The notes beneath the pieces were generated by a model, which saw only the letters and a program-made list of their open reading frames with translations, did not search any database and was not told the origin of the DNA. Shown one piece after another: positions 9,001 to 24,000 of a stretch of 64,000 nucleotides of DNA. Source of the stretch: Strigops habroptila (taxonomy: Eukaryota; Chordata; Aves; Psittaciformes; Psittacidae); the NCBI RefSeq assembly GCF_004027225.2, contig NC_044290.2, positions 8,944,906-9,008,905 on the forward strand, read 5' to 3'. A program made the position numbers and the translations under genes. Position 1 is the stretch's first letter. Every line of letters starts with the position of its first letter.

Positions 9001-12000
9001 GACACAGTGAATGGTGTTTATAGCATTTAAGGTTTTGTTTAGTTTTGTCTGAAGAGACTCCAAAATGGGATAAGGCAAAGAATGTCATGGGGGAAAGAGG
9101 GGAGAGAGTAAAGTAATAAAATCAAATAAGTGCTGCTCTTAAGATACAAAACATCACACAGTAATAACTAATCCCTAGACTTCAACTATGGAAGAATTTA
9201 TGTACACAATCACAGAAGAAATTTCAAATCTTTTAAATGGATTGAAATTAGGGAAGGATACAGTGAATACACTTCAGTACTAACAGATCTCTACCAAATG
9301 CAAGAGCTTGAAATCGTTACACAACACAAGCTTCAAAAGCACATAGTTTTAGCCCTAGGGACTATACCCAGGACTGTAATATTCTACATTTGTTCAGAAT
9401 GCAGCTCTATAGCTGCATTTTCTTTCCCTTTTTTTGTGTGTGTTCTTGGAAATTTACTTGAAGCATTTAATAACATCACACAGAGCACGGACTGAGCCTA
9501 CTGTCTGCTACTCTGTACATAGAATGAACTGTTAATTGCTGCATGAAGTCCTAATGTAAAAGGACAGTTCAAGTACAGCTCACAGTGCACAACACTCCTT
9601 CCTAACTGCCTGTTTAAGAACTGGAGCAGTAATTCCTTGACCTCTCTAAACTCAGTAATTTGCTACCCAGGCTAAGGAATCCGAATCGTAAGCCTCTTCT
9701 TACCCAGGGATGCATTTTGTACCTGCAGAAGTGTGAAACAGCACACCAAACTGAACCACCTCCCCGAGGACACAGCGGGTGGTGGATGGTTCACGTCACT
9801 GGCCCAAATAGCAGCGCTGGAGCCGTTTCTCAGAGATAAATTCGTGGTTTTAGGTCAAACTATACATTTTCTACCTGTGTGTGACCTCACTTCACTTTCC
9901 CATGCACGTCACACCACCTAGTTCAAAGCATGCCCAGTGCATTTCCAAGGCTCTCAAAGGTGTCACCTTCTCACAAGAAGGTGTTTTACTTGCCTAGGCC
10001 ATGGGGCCCCCTGAAGTGCCTCCACAAGCACACACTGACTGGTTAAGATCACAAGATCTCCTTGCATTAAACAAAGCCACAATAAATAAGCTTGAGTGAG
10101 ATTTCAGGGGATCTCTGCATACAATGGACCATTTATACGACGCGAGCATTGGCAGAAAAACACTTTGGAGCTACAGTATTGTTTCTGAGCAGACTGCACA
10201 ATATTTTTTGAATTGCCATTTGTGGGTTTGTTTTTACATGGTAAAACATAGCAAAGAAAGAAACTGCAGTAACCTGGGTTAGCCTGCCTGCATTTGCCTG
10301 ATCTCCACTATGGTAGAACCTGCTACTCTATTAATTTTATAAAATTGGCAATTAATTAGTTTCCCACCCTTTTTGAGAGCTGCATTTTCCTGTGAGCACG
10401 TGCAAGACAGCATTATCCAACTGTCCAACATTGCATTTCTATTTCAAACAGTAAAGCAGCAGTGAAAGCATTGGACTGCAACACTGAACCATTTGTCTCG
10501 CTTTACATTGACAATATCCAAGGTCAGTTAAAACTCAGTGCTGTTTCCCATCACCTTCCTCTTTCTGGATGAGTAGATGCCTTTCTTACATGAGTTTGTG
10601 GTTACTACATCTCAAAGAGGCAGTTTGTTCTAGGCTCTTGAGGGACAGAAATGAGTGCAAGCAACCAACATGCATCGCTTACAGATGACACTATTGTGGA
10701 CGCAAGCACATGCAGAATAGTTTGATTTGTCACAGCAACTGTCAACTGGTAATTAAAAAGCCCAGAAAAATTAACTAACATAATGGAAAACATAGATGAG
10801 AATCAAACTCTTCCACACTTCTCAGTCTTTGTTTGTAATATCCATTGTCTTCAAGGAAAAAACAACCCAGCAACCAAAAAACCCTCATTCAAAACTAGAA
10901 TGCATGAGGCTGCCCTATGTAAAGCTGGCATGGTACTTGGCCCTGAGCATTTGAAACATCACAGGCATGTGGCACGGAGCAATGCAGTTAATGGTTATAC
11001 CTTCAAGTAATTGGTTGCTTAGCTACAGACGTCTACATTTGCATTGCTGGGGGCCTATTGCTCAGCTAGAATCAAGCTGATTTTTAAATATTAAATCAAT
11101 GTGTTCACTAATGGTTTCTGAGGCTGTTCTTGCACTGGAAGTTATGAAAATACACAAAGAATCCTGAAGGAGTGGGAAAGAAAAGCAAGAATTTGATTTG
11201 TACAGACAAATTTCCTCCCCCGCCCCCATTTTTTGTGTGGACAAGATTAAAAGGATTTTTCAAGAAAAATCACACCTACCAATTACACTGATGCACATTC
11301 AGAAGTATTTACTTCAAGCAGTGACAACAAATCTAGGTCGATTTTAAATCCTCTGAATTTCTACCAGAGTATGAGATCATTCAGCCATCAGGTTTTTCAC
11401 ATTTATTTTCTCATTCTTACTGCACCATAATATAGTGCTGCTGTAAGTATTACTTCAAGATATCTCAGAATAAATGGTCAGAGCTAGGATACGAGTATAC
11501 AAAGCATTTAGTGTCTTAATTCTGAAAGAACACATTTTATCTAAACACATAGCTAGATTTAGAGAATATTTTCTTGGTTTGTTGGCAGTGGTTGTACAAT
11601 AAATCAGAGACCACTGCTCAAGGACTGCAGATTTCTTAAGTACAAAGAGAACACAGCACAAAGAGAATCAGCACTCCACAGCTGATGGGATGGATGTTTG
11701 ACAGGTGTCACAAGATTAATACAAACAGACATATTGATGAGATTCAAGCAACATCGTAAAAGTGAGAGGGAAAGCACAAATGCAAGTTAGGTAAGTTGCA
11801 GTATGTGTGTTTTCCAATTAGCTCACCTATAAGGCATTTCACTTAGACATTGCAGGTAAATAGAAGTCAGGTATGAGGAAAACTGGAGACTGAAGTAGGG
11901 GCGTGGTTATTCCCATGATGCAATAAAGCTATTGAAAAAGTCTTTACACAACAATTACAGCCTATTTACCTTCCATATTACATGGTTTACAACTGCAGCT

Positions 12001-15000
12001 ATACAGCATGTTCCATGTGTGTGCCTCCATATCTGCACGTGTGTACCTCCAATGTTCAAGTCCTACTGGCTAAAGCCCCAACTCAAGCATAAGACAAAAC
12101 TAAACTTTAGTCACAGAACATTTTAAAATCCTACAAATATATATATATAAACACACACTTGTACTACAAAAGCCTTTTATTAACGCAATTATTAGTGGCG
12201 TAATCAAACATTAAAGTTGCACAGAAAAGCCAGATTCTACTCTCATGTGTATGCAACCCTCACAACTCCTTTCAGTCTAATGCAAAGGCAGAGCTGCATA
12301 TACAAGGAAGATTCCACTTCTTCACTAAGAAAGCTCTCATTTGACTGTATTATCACTGTAACACCTTACCCTTCTTTGCCAATCTCTCCAACTTTAAGTG
12401 CTTCACCAAGCGGCTCTTTACCAAGTTTGGTCAAGTTCATCTTGGTCTCTAGGGTCATTAGAAAAGATCCATTGTAGGACATTTCCAGATCAATCCAAAG
12501 TCCTAAAATTAACAACAGAAGACTTCACTTTAAGAACAGTCACAATAATTTTATTTGCATGCCAAGCCAAAACTCTTTTACACAAAGTCTATACTTCACG
12601 CTTTTTTACAGAGAAAAATTACTTTTGCATCAACTAATTATGTCATTAATTCACAAATAATTAACAGCTTATCAAAGCTTTCTGTTCACAGTAAGCTTAT
12701 GGAACAAAGTGGAATGTTCAGATATAAAAGTCATGGTGAAAGACAGATCAGTGAGTACAGCCAATGATCTAAAAAAAGGAGCGCGATTTACGCACACTTA
12801 AACTGCTTAAGAGATCTGAATGAAGATCAAGAAAATAGAATACAGTCAGGGATTCACTTCAAAACTATTTACAGTAATGGTCCAAGCCAAGCAGTAAGGG
12901 GGATGCTCCTGTATATTACTTAACCTGTCCAAATGAAGCAAAACTTGAAATCCCAGAGCAATATTACTTGTCCCACATCACAACCTGCAGTATCTTTTGC
13001 TTCCAGCAATGGTGTATTGAAGTATAAAAAGGTTTGCTCAGTAACTCAACTACAGGCATTCTTCCTGTGACTAACAGTAAATAGGGTCATTACTTACAAC
13101 CACTCTAGATGTGTAGTATTAAGTTACATCCTGTTGTCTGGGCAGACTATTTGTTTATCTCAATCCCCAGAAAAATTGTCTTGGGAATAACTGCATGATT
13201 AGGTCCTGCCTCTTAAGTGACACCCTGCAGCTCCACCGATTAAAAAAAGCTGTAGGGTATTTGTGATCCAGAGATTAGAAATCAGAAGCCACTAAGCATA
13301 GATTATGCATCTTCCTTTTCCAGACGTTGCATCTGCACACAATATGCCCTACCAGTATCTGGCACATCAACCATTAACACATTCTACTTTTATTTACTTA
13401 TTCAGAAGCAAGTAATGGTGACTATTCTTTGATCTAGAAATGACACACTTTTCCAGCTAAAGAAGAACTACTTTCTACTTGGCAAACACATCAGAAGGGG
13501 AACATTGTCCCCAATTCCACACATTTATATTAGCAGAAGCACACACAGCTCCCAAAGACCAGGTTACTGATAGACTATGAGATCACACTCAATTAGAAGT
13601 TACAAGCAGTACTGAAGGCAAGCTGCATCTTTACTAACCCAAATTACTCTTTTCCATCATACTGTTCTAAAACAAAAAGATAGGAACTCAAACACAAGCT
13701 TATATGGATTTTTCCTCTTCCGAGTAACGAAGTAGCAGTAAGATCAGGAGAAACAAGAAAACAGCTAAACAGACCTTTTGGATAAAATGAATCAGCATGC
13801 TTCAAATATCAATGTTGTTTTAACAGTAGATCAAATAGCCAATGATGCCATTACTGAGAGGGAAAATTCTTCCTGGCTAGAAAACCTTCATACACATTTT
13901 CCGGAAGGGAAAAGGGAGGTGGGAAGGAATGGGGGGGGGGGAAATTAGGCAGATGGTACAATTTATTCAGAGTTATCCAGTTCCCTAGCCTTGACAGAAA
14001 TACAGTAAATACTACAGCATATGCTGTCACCCAAATAGGAGTGTATTAACAGAAACAAGATTATTTTCCCCAACATTGTCTGTTAACAAATTTAGTTACT
14101 TAGAGGAGCCATATAATAAAAAAAAAAATCTTCCTGCACTGGTAAAAAGGTACGGATGAAACAAAGCACATCACAGTCAGTAACTGCATTTTAACACCTC
14201 AGAAAAGGTTGCCTCAAATGATTGACTATCTCAAACACATAAACAAAATTCTTAAGAAGTGTTTGTTCCAGATACTGGCCTGAACTTTGGTATTTGTTTT
14301 TACTCCATGTGTGGTTTATTCATAGGTCAACTTACCAACAAATACATCAATCCTTATGAAAACAAGCATTTCCAGTTATCGTCCTTTTAAGTACAACAGC
14401 AAACCAAGTTCTTTCAGTAATTATTCACTGTAAGCTCTTAAAAACCCAGATACTAAGAGTTCACGTGTCATACAACAATATGAAAAAAGTTACAAGGATT
14501 ACAAATTCTACCATAAATGTTTGCTTGTCACAGTTTAACTGCCCTTGTCAGCAATTAATTGAAGCCAAGTGTTCAGCAGTCTCCTAAATCCCATCTCATG
14601 ACTTAGAACTACAGTATTTGGTTACAACTAAAGTTAAGAGAACAGAGAAAATAATTCAAAAAATGTTTAAATCCAGGCAAAGGGAAACACTCTGACAAGA
14701 ACCCCAAAGCGTAAGTTTGTTTAAAAGCCATGAACCAACTTTGCAAGCATCATACATACCATGATTTTAAAGAGTTTTCACTTTGTTTTCTGTAACTCAA
14801 AATTTCTACTAATGTTGAAGCCACTTTGCTACAGGGAACACAGGAGGATGTCACAGGTACTGTGGAGAACGCAGGAAGCGTATGACAAGAAGCGGCAATG
14901 TGGTTTAGTTCCCCGAACACTGACTGCACATGAGCTTATTCCACTTATTCAATTTTTATTTCTCTTAAAAGACAGTTTTGTTCCTCATGACAACAAAACA

Positions 15001-18000
15001 ATTTGCTCTTTTCCAACATGCTTTCTTTATAAAGCTCGGAGGAAAACATTCTTTCCAGAAGTTGAGAGCAAAGTACCCAGTGTTTTATAGATAAGGCTTT
15101 TCCCCAAAGAGTTGCAAGTCTCAAGTAAGATAAGGGCAAACAACAGCATTTGGATACAACAGGCAGCATTAGTTAACGTGTTATGTATGCCCAAGAGAAT
15201 TTTAATAATTCCCGAAGTCTGTTTTGTTCACACTTTTATGAGAGAAAGGTTAGCACTCACTAACCTTCTCATGGTTTTAGTCAGTGATTTGCATGGCGTA
15301 ACATTTTTAGTATTAGTGATAAAGTTTACGCATTTCCTCCTAAATTTCTTGCATCTGGTATTCTTGCAAAGGTCTGATGATAACTGTTCATCTGAGAAAA
15401 GAGCACTGTAGTAAGAGTGGCAGACAAATGAGTCTTACATCAAAACTACAGCTAAATATACCTTAAAAATACCAGGTCCAAACTATATAATATGACCAAA
15501 GATGAAGCCTAAATTGCTGCTAAGCAGAAAACTGGCTCCTTATCTCATACTGTGCACTGCTGAATTCTATGACAAATTCTCCGTCCTGGGGAGCCACTGT
15601 TGCTTGACCTTTAAGAACAATGAGCAGAACTGAGATCTTGTAGAGACAAACCACCCCAGTGAAGAGAACTCCCCTCAAGCTCCCAAATTCAGCACTGCAA
15701 TCTCCTCCAACCAGCACTGCAAGAAAGGACACCGTACTATATACCTGCTGTGTGTTCAATACCCTCACGCTCTGAGAAGATACTGCATAAAGAACACAAC
15801 AGTCTGTTCCTTACTTAGGAACACTGTGCACAGGAGAGCTAGTGAAGACTGATCCTGTTACAATCTACAGCTAATTATCTGTTTAAACTTCTCTCTGTCC
15901 ATGTTTGTTGTTATTGTTCTAAATACACAACTGACTTGCTGAGGTTTGTCTCATTGCTGGCCTCTAATTTAGAGCTTCTCCAGAGGCTCTTAACATTCTT
16001 AACAAGTATTGTAAATTCATTAAATTCCTACCATCTCGCTACCAGTTTATTGAATTTAGCACCATCTAGAAATGATTTTGGTATCTTCATCTAAGAGTTG
16101 AAAGAGCAGTTTAAAATAAAACTAAGTTGTTTGCCATGCAATCCATATCTGCACCACAGCAGGTCCTCCAAGGAAACATTTCCCTTTAGATCAATTAGAA
16201 ACTTCTCCACCTTGAGTTCAATCTCTTTCGCTTCTCCACCCCAGTGTAACGATACAGTAACTACAAAAGTGAATGGAGTGAGAGGAGACAAGCTAAGAAA
16301 CCCTTAATAAATTTGGAAACAATTTACGATTAAAAACTGCTCTGGTTTTTAAGATGTCTTAGAAGAAACATGGCATCCACCTCTTCTCGGCATGTAGAAA
16401 ATACTTTTGAAGCTAAAATAAACAATGAAACATTAACGCAAGTTTGTGTTTCTGTGAAACTAAAGTTATAAAAGTATCCTCAAATATACTTTTGTGGCCA
16501 TATGCAAGCCAGAAAAAACAGAAAAGAAAAAAATGTTCTGATTAATGATTAATAAAGCAGCAGCAGGAAAGTCATTCAGCTTAAAAAAAAAAAATAAAAA
16601 ATACATATTTACTATTAAAGGCATAAAATGATGTTGTATTTCGAAGGTTCTTTTAAAGGCAACACTGTATTCTTATTTTCTGAGTTATTACAACTGTATT
16701 TGCTGAACCACTGTTTTCAGAACAGGTTAACTAGCCTTGAAGACAGCCAAATCTGTTTTCTGCTATGGTACAGAATCAGATCTGTCTTGAGGAGATGTGC
16801 ATTGCTCCCTGTAGTCCATATCAGACTACCAGAAACAGGTCTGTGCCTCTGTTGCACGCAAATTTTAGTTTAGTTCATTAATTATTTCCAGTTGAAAGAC
16901 ATGTTCATATTTCCATATCTACAGAATTAGGCTTATACCAAGCTTGTTGCTACTACTATTGAAGACAGAAACCACTCTGTATCTCCTCAGAATAAACTCT
17001 TATTAAGAGCATCTTCCTCTGATTAAAACAGCCACAAGATAAACAGATCATAATATTCTCCACAGGTACAAAAGCATGAACCTGGCAAAAGCAGAAGAGG
17101 AAGCATGTGTTTTACCTCTGTGATCAACAGAAGGTTTGAAGGCTTGAAGGATCTTCGGCACTGCTATCCCCATGTCAAGTTCAGTTAGAGTTAGCTCATT
17201 CATGAAGTATGGCAGCTAAAAGAACAGAATGTAAAAATCAAATCCATGTTATGGAACTAAACATCGTTTCCTGAGAGAAGAAAGGTCATTAAATTTAAGG
17301 AACGGATTGAGCTGAAAAGCTACCAGTGAAAGAACACAATTACACAGATTTCTTCCAATTCTAGGATTTCGCAGTTAGTTTCTAAATAATATTTTAGAGA
17401 GAGATTCAGTGTCTGAATTTGGAATGGTTTTTAAACTATGCTGAAGTTCAGATGCTGACCGCAAAACCCCAGCATGCTTTTAAGTCAAAGCATGTAAAAA
17501 GCTCAAGAATGAAGTGTAAATCCTATTTTATCATGAATAAAAATCAAAGACTTCTCTGGATTTTAAATTCAGTCACCTATTTTATAGTTGCAGTTATATC
17601 AGTGTCTCAGCTATTTTTATCTTTGGCAAATTCTTTCATAGCACATTAACTTTTAAATCTTATCTCAATTTTAATATAATAGAGGCACAGAATCACAATG
17701 ATTTGGGTAGCTATTTACTGTAAGGATTTCTTATTGATAGAAATCCTATCTCCTCTGAACAGACAGTGCTTCAACCTATCAAAAATGAATCCATCCCCCA
17801 TTCACAGTCTTTCCACTTAAACTGCTTCCAATGAGATGTTTGGGTACCCTGCTGTCACAATTGTGGAAACAGCCAGGGCAGAATTAGGTTACTGCTTATT
17901 ACCTAAAGCACAAAAACCACTATCTCACAGCTGGTGCTGGCAGCTAAATTTCAGAGCTTTTGTCAGCAAGACTTCATCTTCCTTTGCCTTTAGGAACAGG

Positions 18001-21000
18001 CAAACTCCTCCCCAGACATCAGGAGCTAAGCAGGCCTGTGATTAACTGCTGCTGTTCAGTGGAGCTACAGAATGCAAAGGGAAGACCCAGAAGTCATTCA
18101 AGAGCACCACTCCTCCCTTCGCCCTTTGAGCTGCTGCAGTTGATGCACAATTACATCCTATCACCCCCAGACAGCTCTTTCCCTGACTATTACTCCCACT
18201 GACCTCTCCTGCAAGTAGCATATATCTGAAGTTAATAGGAACACATTAGAATTGTGGTTCCCTGATCTCCTCCATCTTAAAGGCAATCTACTATTTCCCA
18301 AAGCAGATTTCATCATTTAAAAGCAGCTCTATTTATCCCTAAAGTAAATACAATATACTTCTACTTTTTACATAAAACTTCACATACAGAAATAGTTAAT
18401 CCAGCTGTAGTTCATTTGAAACTGAAGCAGCAAAATTAACGTGTTGAGAACCTACTGTGAAATGGATAGCAAAGCTGAACTGGAACTTGGTAACACATTT
18501 ATTTTCTTGTCTTTTACATATAAGTGTGAAATAAGAGTCTCTTCTACTGTTGTAAAACTCAAAGACTATGTGCCTGTTTTCCTCCATGACAAATGTAGTG
18601 CAAGTCTCCAGGTTAATTACCTTTATTTTGCTAAGTTTCATTTGGATCTTCTTTGACACTAGATCAGACCAATACTTCTCTCCTAAAAAATCCCAAAATA
18701 TTCTTCCAAGCAAAGCATTCACCCAGGCCTCCTGTTCTTCTTCTTCAGCTTCCATGTTGGCATCTGGTAACTGAAAACACAGAGCAAGTTATTCAGCTAT
18801 ATAAATTCGATAAGCTAAGGTTAGAAAAGGCCTCATTTACACTGGGAAGTTCAGTGTTATAGCCCAGGTTAATCAAGAACGCTGAACGCTCAGCACAGAG
18901 AGCAACTGTACAACCACATCAGCTGGCCTGACATGAGCTTGCTTGTCATCATCCTGACATGCAACAGAGTGAATGAGACCACTTAGATACAGATTGACCT
19001 CTGGCAATGAAATGAGAAAGTTGTATGTAATTTAACCTCCGGCAGAAAAAGCAGATAAACCCAAAGTGGGCAGACTCAGAAATGTGTCTGTAGTAGAGAC
19101 ACTCTCTCTTCCCAGTAGGATCTAGAAGAGCAGCTACTCTACTCTTTCCTTGTTTCATCAGAAAATTCGAAAGCAAGACCAAATCTTACATCCTTAAATC
19201 CAGTTAAGAAACATCACCAATAGATGATAAACATAGCACAGGGAAACATACTAAATGTCTCTCAAGTGCCTGCAATGAAAGGAGAATTCCCCACCTTTCA
19301 TTATTACAGGCAGAAATCCTGAAGCCAGCAGAAAAGCAGTGCTTTCTAAGAGCACTCAGGCACATGCCACAGTTCTGAACATCATTTCTTGGCAGTGACT
19401 GCACCCAATGGCTGCAGCCTCACGCAAGCAGAATTGCTGGGTTAGTAGCTTCTGCTGTGACGCAAGATTCCTGCCAGCCCTGTTCATCTATTTATAGAAT
19501 GATTTCCAACACGTGCCAGATTCAGCACCAAATTCAGCACTGCTCCAGGGGCTGCCATGGGCTAGAATATCTTTTTTCCTGGGGAAACACAAGATGTGTT
19601 TATTTGTACGCTATACTATGGCCTCCTCCTCCTTTCTGGACATTGTAGGAAAGTCTGGCAACAAAGATGCATGACATTAATTACATCTTTTAAATGAATG
19701 GTGACTGTACTTAACATTAAGGATCCACTTATTAAGAGTGTCATACTTAAAGTATTAAGGTTCTGTTTATTAAGAGTGATTCAAATGCAGTCCAAGAGGC
19801 CAAAGGATTAGTCAGAGCTACAGACATTGTTCACTATTATGTTATGTATACACAATATTAATTTTGTTTCAACATGCCCGGACCTCAAAAATATGCTTTT
19901 AGTTCAATCTACTTTAGAATATACACAGGAAAAAATTAACTTTTTACTTTTATTGGGAAGTGAGGTTTGTGGAACTTTGATATTTGTTTGTTATTTTGGG
20001 ACCAGTGTTTTTTAGGACACATCTGTGCATTCCTAAAAAAAGAAAATCTAAAGCCATATTGCCTGTACCATCTTTTAGGTACAAGACACTACAAAAGCCT
20101 GAAAAAACACAGACGTTCTTGGGAGATAAGAAATCAAACTAAATCAATGAAAAACTTGCCTGTTACATTAAGAAGAAACTGTGGTCAACAGGGAACTGGC
20201 AAGCGTGAAAACTCACACTGGCTTTATAAAAAGTTTAGATCCAACCTATAGTTACAGAAATTAATTTTTCTTTCTACATAACTAGTTTTTAAAATAGTAG
20301 TTAACAAGATAAAATATTTCCGCACCTCTGATGCATTTTTTGGGAGAAAAGCATTACCTTTTTCACAGCTGTAGGGCTGCTCTCTGCACTGAGGACTGGA
20401 CTCCCTGCAGGGCTTTTCTTCTCCTGTGGAACACACTTGGCCATATAGATATTGTAGTCCAGAAGCACCTTCTGCCGCACGTTGCCAGCCAGATCCTTGT
20501 GCTTCGGCTGGGATGCAATTTCTTCTGCACTTCCCTTGCTGCTGCTTCGGCTGTGTGTGAGAACTCCAGACTGACTATCGGTTCTACTCTGTGTTGGCAA
20601 GATCCCTAAATTCAAATTGAAAGGAACAATATCTACTTAACAGAAAAGGAACCTGACAGCTAAATACAGAGTGTATGATCAAACACTTAAAGGAACAAAA
20701 TTAGCTTGCAGATACAATTTATTCTGAAAAAAAGACCATTCAGAGTAGTGCTTGCTCATTTTGAAGGGTAAAAGTAAACTACACTACTGTGTGCTTAGGT
20801 GGTCTTAAACCCATATTAGTCAATCCTTGATATGACTCAGCAGGATGTGGGACTGGAAAAGTCAGCTGATCAATAGCATGTTTAAATATGGACACTCACA
20901 TATGTATAACATATGGCAGAATTCCCAACAGCTCTGCCTAAAATAAACGTCAGGTGATTAAAATGTACCTATAACTTTTCTTTTTTAATCTAATTCTAGG

Positions 21001-24000
21001 CTGTTACAATTAGAAGGGCTGTCAACAGCATGTAACTATTAGAATTCTAATTAGCCAGTAATTTTGCATTTGCATTTCAAGAAGTTATGTGCCTGAAATA
21101 ATGATGTTAACTAATTTTTAAAAGCATCTCAGAAGACAGACAGAAGAGCGTGAGTCATTCGGATTTAAAATTGTATCAGAGGATGGTTTTAAATTAATAT
21201 TTCAAACATTTGATCAATACTGCGGACTAACATGTTTGTTGGCTCAGATATATAAATACGTATTAGCACAGGACTTTGATTTAAACAGAAAAAATGTGTT
21301 TTCTTGTGACATTAACCCATGAGAAAGCTCTGTTGTTTCCAAGAGACTGGAATAGAAGGAAAAATGGAGGAGGAAGAATGGGTAGTAAGAAGACTGAGTT
21401 TAATACTGCAAACGTGACATCAGTTCCAGCAGTACAGAGATGAGGAAAAAAAAGACTGAACAATTAATCCTCACAAAAATTACAGGAGTTGTTACAGTCA
21501 CTGAAAACAGTGTATTCACATAAAACAGTCTAAAAATAGTAAGAATAGTTGAGGGCATATTGCCAAGTGTATAGTCAAGAGAGGAAAAGGCAGGGTGGGA
21601 AGGTGGGAATGAGAGGCCAAGATAAGGAGCAGAAGAGTGTCTTTAGTATTATTTGTCTATAAAGATTGCTATGGCTCCACAGTTGCTATAACTACCATTG
21701 TGAAAACAGAACTTTGGTTTGTTTCTTTTAATAGAAACTTTTACTAGAATATGAAATTTGAATACCTGGCTTGCTCCCACATAAACTGGATAGCTTCTTT
21801 GCTTCAGACTTCAGCTTGGATGCGAGAAGGAACCTTCTGAACCATTCCTCCTTCTCCCTACCGGTCCTTCCAAAGAGATAAAGCACTTGATCCTTTTGGC
21901 TAGTGTACTTTGCTCCACCCTGAGATTTCTTGGATTCTTCGTTGTTGAAGTCTGCTTTTTCAGCAGATAACTTTTCCTCTGCATTCTCTTTATCAGTCTG
22001 GGCCTTAGCCATAAAGTCATCCTGTTTAGCAAGTTCAATGCAAATAGGGTACTTCTTATTCCAAATCCGTTTTCGTGCCAGACTCTTAGGAACCAGGGAA
22101 ATCTGAAAGATAAACAAAAGGGTTAAATTAACATTTTTCAGTTATATCTTCTATGCTTCTATAGTCGCATAAGGAACATAGGAATGCAAGAGATACAGAT
22201 CCTACTTCGGATCTGCTGGGTTTAAGTGACTCTTAACTTACAGCTGCCTGATGTCCAATCTACTCTTTGGTGAGCCACAGCTTTGGAATTAAACCAAAGA
22301 CCATTTAAGTGGCTTAGACATCTACAATCATGTGGATTAGAAACTCGGTTTTCATTTAGAATATCTTCTCCTCATAGATATGGAGGAAAAAATAGAAAGG
22401 AAAGAAAAAAAAAAAAGAAAAGAAACTTATTTCTGTGACCAGAGGATAGACAATGAAAATCCAAACTGAGTTTTAAACTCAACTTTACAGGCCCACCTCA
22501 TGAAACTGAGTGTTTGAAGTTAGCAACAGGCACATTAAGTATGTAAGAATCAAGCCATAAAAGTGATTTGCAGATAACTGTATTCCAAATTCAGTATATT
22601 TAGAGAGAATTGAGACAATGCAAGTGATGAGAAGAGCAATAAGAGTTAAAAGTTATCTTGGGGCTGAACTTACCAGTGTTCTCCAAAAACTGTGGGCAAA
22701 TACCTTGGAGAATCATCACTCGTTTGTTTATTACAGTCAGGCACTTAGCACTTTTGTAACTGAATGGGGCTGGGTTGTGGGGGGAAGCACTGGAAATTTT
22801 TCTAAGATACCATGGGGAACAATTGTCAGTCAAGTGCTCTTGTAGCATGTGAGAGCTTTGCTTGCCTTCATTATGTGAAAAATGAATCTGCAATAGGCAG
22901 GAATCTAAGTTTTTGCTTTATGTTCTTCACAGTCTTCCTTTAATGGAAAGCAGAGCTGACAACAGGCTCCCTTCCCACACTGACTGAGGGAAACGAAGCG
23001 AGGTTTTCCTCACTGTTGCCTTGGTCCCTCTTTCCCTCTAACTTCCAGTCAATTGAAGCAGAGTTTCCTCCTACATCTGTACTGCCAAGGCCCTCTCCTG
23101 ATGCAGCACATTAAAAAAAAAAAATCCATTCTTTTATTAATGAGGTATTGATGTATTACTTAATACAATGCCAATGGAATCAACTTCACATGGCAACTCT
23201 TCACAGATCTGAGGGAGGCAAATAACATGTAGGAAAACTGTCCCAGCATTATTCTTGATGCATTCTTCCAGTTGCAAAAATCCCTATCTCCTTCCCTAGC
23301 CAGTGGGCACCAACTGCAAGTCATGTTTGTTCCAGCCACCTCCCACTCTCCCCTTTTACATTAATACACAATGTATGTTCCTTCTTGAAATGAAATGGAA
23401 ATGGGATAGAGACAACCAAAGATTATGCATTTTGGTGTAAGCTTCAGAACAGTCACAGAGTAATCTAATGTATAGAGAATGGTTCTCTAAGCTCCCATGT
23501 GGTAACTTCTGCTCTGAACTGAGGAGGAAAATCATGTTTTTCTCTTACTGTGTAAATATGTAACTTTTTCTAAACCATGCTCAGTCTCCCTCCCCAGCAC
23601 AATCTTTTGCTGGTTAGTCACGACAACACTTCTGTTTACATAATGACACAACATGAAACTAGAGGAGTGAAAGAAAATTCAACATTTCAAACAAAGTTTC
23701 AGTGTTTTTTGTTCAAACCAGACCCAAGGAAGGGCACACTCACCTTGCTCTCTGTAAGTTCATAAATTTTCTGGCTGACATACGTGACTTCGGGCTTTGG
23801 CTCATTGTAGATGGCCCTTCTAGAGATATTTTTATTGGGTTTTGAAAGTCGTAAGGTGCTTCCTTCGAGTCGCACGTAGACAGAGTGAGTCAATGTAGCA
23901 TGGTATGTTTCTGGATCGTAGTTATAAATCTCGTTCATCCATCCCTAGAGAAGAAAACACTTGTTAACAGGCTTTTAACAGGCTGGAAAACCAAGTCCAG

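Noticed and set aside
17688-17720. Possible CR1 end (CAGAATCACAATGATT)
   Set aside because: Too short and lacking the adjoining GGTTGGAAGGGACC block.
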